Shown: positions 5,650 to 7,238 of the stretch, in pieces
How the letters are laid out: each line of letters starts with the position of its first letter
Position numbering within the stretch: position 1 is the stretch's first letter
NCBI GenBank assembly: GCA_030152105.1
Contig: JASLIH010000656.1
Span: 1-7,238 of the forward strand
DNA from: Actinomycetes bacterium
GTDB lineage: Bacteria > Actinomycetota > CALGFH01
DNA: 7,238 nt
Direction: 5' to 3'
Position numbers and translations under genes: made by a program
The notes under the pieces: generated by a model
The model's database searches: none
Told to the model about the DNA's origin: nothing
The model's input: the letters and a program-made list of their open reading frames with translations, nothing else

Positions 5650-7203
5650 ATGGACGAAGGGCTTGCCGGGCTGGCCGTCGGCTACGGGTTCAGCGAGCCG
5701 GCGGTCGGGCTGGGCCGGGCGGTGAAGGGCGACGAGGTCAACACCGGCTTCGAGGTGGCCGTGCCGCTGGCCATGCTGAACCGGCACGGCCTGGTCGCCG
5801 GGGCCACCGGGACCGGCAAGACCAAGACCATCCAGGGCCTGGCCGGGCGGCTGTCGGACGCCGGCGTGCCCTGCTTCGTGGCCGACATGAAGAGCGACGT
5901 CTCGGGCATGGCCGAGCCGGGCGAGGCCTCCGACAAGGTCGCCGCCCGTATCGAGCAGCTCAAGGCCCCCTGGGACCCCCACCCGTCCCCGGTGGAGCTG
6001 CTCACCCTGTCCGGCGACCCGGCCAAGGGGGCGCCGGTGCGGGCCTCGGTGTCGGAGTTCGGGGCGCCGCTGCTGGCCAAGGTCCTGGACCTCAACGACG
6101 TCCAGACCAGCGTGCTCAGCCTGGTCTTCCACTACGCCGACGCGAACGGCCTGCTCCTGGTCGATCTCAAGGACCTCCGCGAGGTGCTGAAGTTCCTCGG
6201 CACCGACGCCGGCCAGGCGGCCGTGGCCGAGCTGGGCGGGGTGGCCAAGCCGACCCTCGGGGTGCTGCTGCGCAAGCTGGTCGAGCTGGAGGAGCAGGGT
6301 GTGGCCGGGCTGTTCGGCGAGCCCGCCTTCGACGTCAACGACCTGCTCCGCACCGACCCCGCCGGCAAGGGCATGGTCACCCTGCTGGAGTTGGCTGACG
6401 TGGCCGACCGGCCCCGGGTGTTCTCGACCTTCATGATGTGGCTGCTGGCCGAGCTGTTCGAGACCCTGCCCGAGGTCGGCGACCTGGACAAGCCCAAGCT
6501 GGTGTTCTTCTTCGACGAGGCCCACCTGCTGTTCGACGGCGCCTCCAAGGCGTTCGTCGAGCAGGTCCAGCGGACGGTGCGGCTGATCCGCTCCAAGGGC
6601 GTCGGGGTGTTCTTCATCACCCAGCTCCCCCAGGACCTCCCCGACGAGGTCCTGGCTCAGCTCGGCAACCGGGTCCAGCACGCCCTGCGGGCGATCACCC
6701 CCAAGGACGCTGCCGCCATCGACAAGACGGTCCAGACCTACCCCATGACCGAGGTCTATGACCTCGCGTCGGCCCTGACCTCCCTCGGCGTCGGCGAGGC
6801 GGTGGTGACCGTCCTGTCCCCCGACGGCGTCCCCACCCCGGTGGCCTGGACCCGCCTCTACCCACCCCAGTCCCGCATGGCTCCGGCCGAACCGTCCACC
6901 GTCCAGGCGGCCATCGCCGGCTCCGCCATCCACGCCCGCTACCGCCAGGTGGTCGACCCCGACAGCGCCTACGAGCGCCTCACCGCCAAGCTCCAGCAGT
7001 CCGAGGCCGACAAGCCCATCCCCGCGCCCAAGCCGGCCCCCGCCCCCGCCCGTGAGCCCGCCCGCCGCGCCCCGGCCCCACAGGGCGGTGTCGACACCCA
7101 CGACCTCATCCAGGCCGGCAAGATGGCCCTCCGCTTCATGAACACCCCAGCCGGCCGCGAGATCCAGCGCTCGATCTTCGGCGTCCTCCGCAAGAAGCGG
7201 TAG
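5650..7203 (+). CDS. HerA-like DUF853 ATPase (YjgR type)
   Basis: A 517-residue P-loop ATPase of the HerA/FtsK-like helicase-translocase group, closest in features to the DUF853 (YjgR) family, whose cell role is poorly defined. Seen directly: Walker A GATGTGKT (51-58); the following strand CFVADMKSDVSG (75-86); a helical insert (about 135-240); Walker B LVFFFDEAH (284-292) with D289 and E290; the sensor-like FFITQLPQDLPDEVLAQLGN (321-340); and RVQHALRAITPKD (341-353) with arginines suited to a subunit interface. A Pro/Ala linker (457-478) joins a short basic C-terminal helix (about 484-517, ending LRKKR). There is no signal peptide or membrane segment, so it is expected to be cytoplasmic, probably a hexameric ring by analogy with HerA. 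The start is fixed by GGAGGG. No NurA nuclease gene is visible, so there is no sign here of the classical HerA-NurA end-resection pair. Confidence 0.93.
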   Translation: MDEGLAGLAVGYGFSEPAVGLGRAVKGDEVNTGFEVAVPLAMLNRHGLVAGATGTGKTKTIQGLAGRLSDAGVPCFVADMKSDVSGMAEPGEASDKVAARIEQLKAPWDPHPSPVELLTLSGDPAKGAPVRASVSEFGAPLLAKVLDLNDVQTSVLSLVFHYADANGLLLVDLKDLREVLKFLGTDAGQAAVAELGGVAKPTLGVLLRKLVELEEQGVAGLFGEPAFDVNDLLRTDPAGKGMVTLLELADVADRPRVFSTFMMWLLAELFETLPEVGDLDKPKLVFFFDEAHLLFDGASKAFVEQVQRTVRLIRSKGVGVFFITQLPQDLPDEVLAQLGNRVQHALRAITPKDAAAIDKTVQTYPMTEVYDLASALTSLGVGEAVVTVLSPDGVPTPVAWTRLYPPQSRMAPAEPSTVQAAIAGSAIHARYRQVVDPDSAYERLTAKLQQSEADKPIPAPKPAPAPAREPARRAPAPQGGVDTHDLIQAGKMALRFMNTPAGREIQRSIFGVLRKKR

Positions 7204-7238
7204 CGGGTCCCACCCAGACGGGGTCTCACGTGCTCGGG
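7204..7238. other. Right-end flank with no recognisable feature
   Basis: The 35 bases after the ATPase stop contain only a weak four-base stem (ACCC at 7212-7215 with GGGT at 7221-7224) and no T tract. I see no convincing terminator, RNA gene or start codon of a following gene. Confidence 0.4.

Noticed and set aside
5605..7101. A 498-codon open frame on the minus strand opposite the DUF853 ATPase gene
   Set aside because: Its product is low-complexity (rich in Gly, Leu, Gln, His, Asp, Val) with no domain motif. It mirrors the codon structure of the ATPase gene, a common artefact in high-GC DNA.
7204..7238. Terminator after the ATPase gene
   Set aside because: Only a four-base stem with no T tract is visible before the window ends.

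Overview
The window is very GC-rich, protein-dense DNA with strong G/C preference at third codon positions, short or overlapping gene junctions and GGAGG-type ribosome binding sites. This fits a high-GC Actinomycetota-like bacterium or an uncultured relative. I cannot place it more precisely, and I see no rRNA, tRNA, CRISPR array, insertion sequence or phage gene.

Layout: five complete genes and one cut by the left edge. Reading leftwards on the minus strand from 3353, a three-gene unit encodes two related membrane-anchored zinc-ribbon proteins (2241-3353 and 1171-2241, joined by a TGATG stop/start overlap) and, 19 bases further on, a subtilisin-family (S8) serine peptidase whose C-terminal part lies outside the window (1-1151). 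A 123-base spacer with a strong G/C hairpin (3405-3428) separates this unit from a second minus-strand pair: a diacylglycerol/sphingosine-kinase-fold protein (4616-5608) followed 20 bases later by an M24 Xaa-Pro peptidase (3477-4595). A 41-base divergent spacer (5609-5649) then leads to the only plus-strand gene, a HerA-like DUF853 ATPase (5650-7203). The last 35 bases hold nothing I can identify.

How the parts relate: the paralogous membrane proteins and the peptidase look co-transcribed and are the least familiar part of the window. Each membrane protein has a short N-terminal four-cysteine ribbon, a Pro/Ala linker, one membrane helix, a Thr/Ala/Pro stalk and a beta-rich outer domain. The peptidase has a propeptide-like N-terminal region but no visible signal peptide. 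Any shared pathway is inference. The kinase-fold protein has lost several hallmark residues (GGDGT reads GSDRL, and the late DGE reads DGC), so it may be a pseudoenzyme. The M24 peptidase and the DUF853 ATPase look intact and ordinary.
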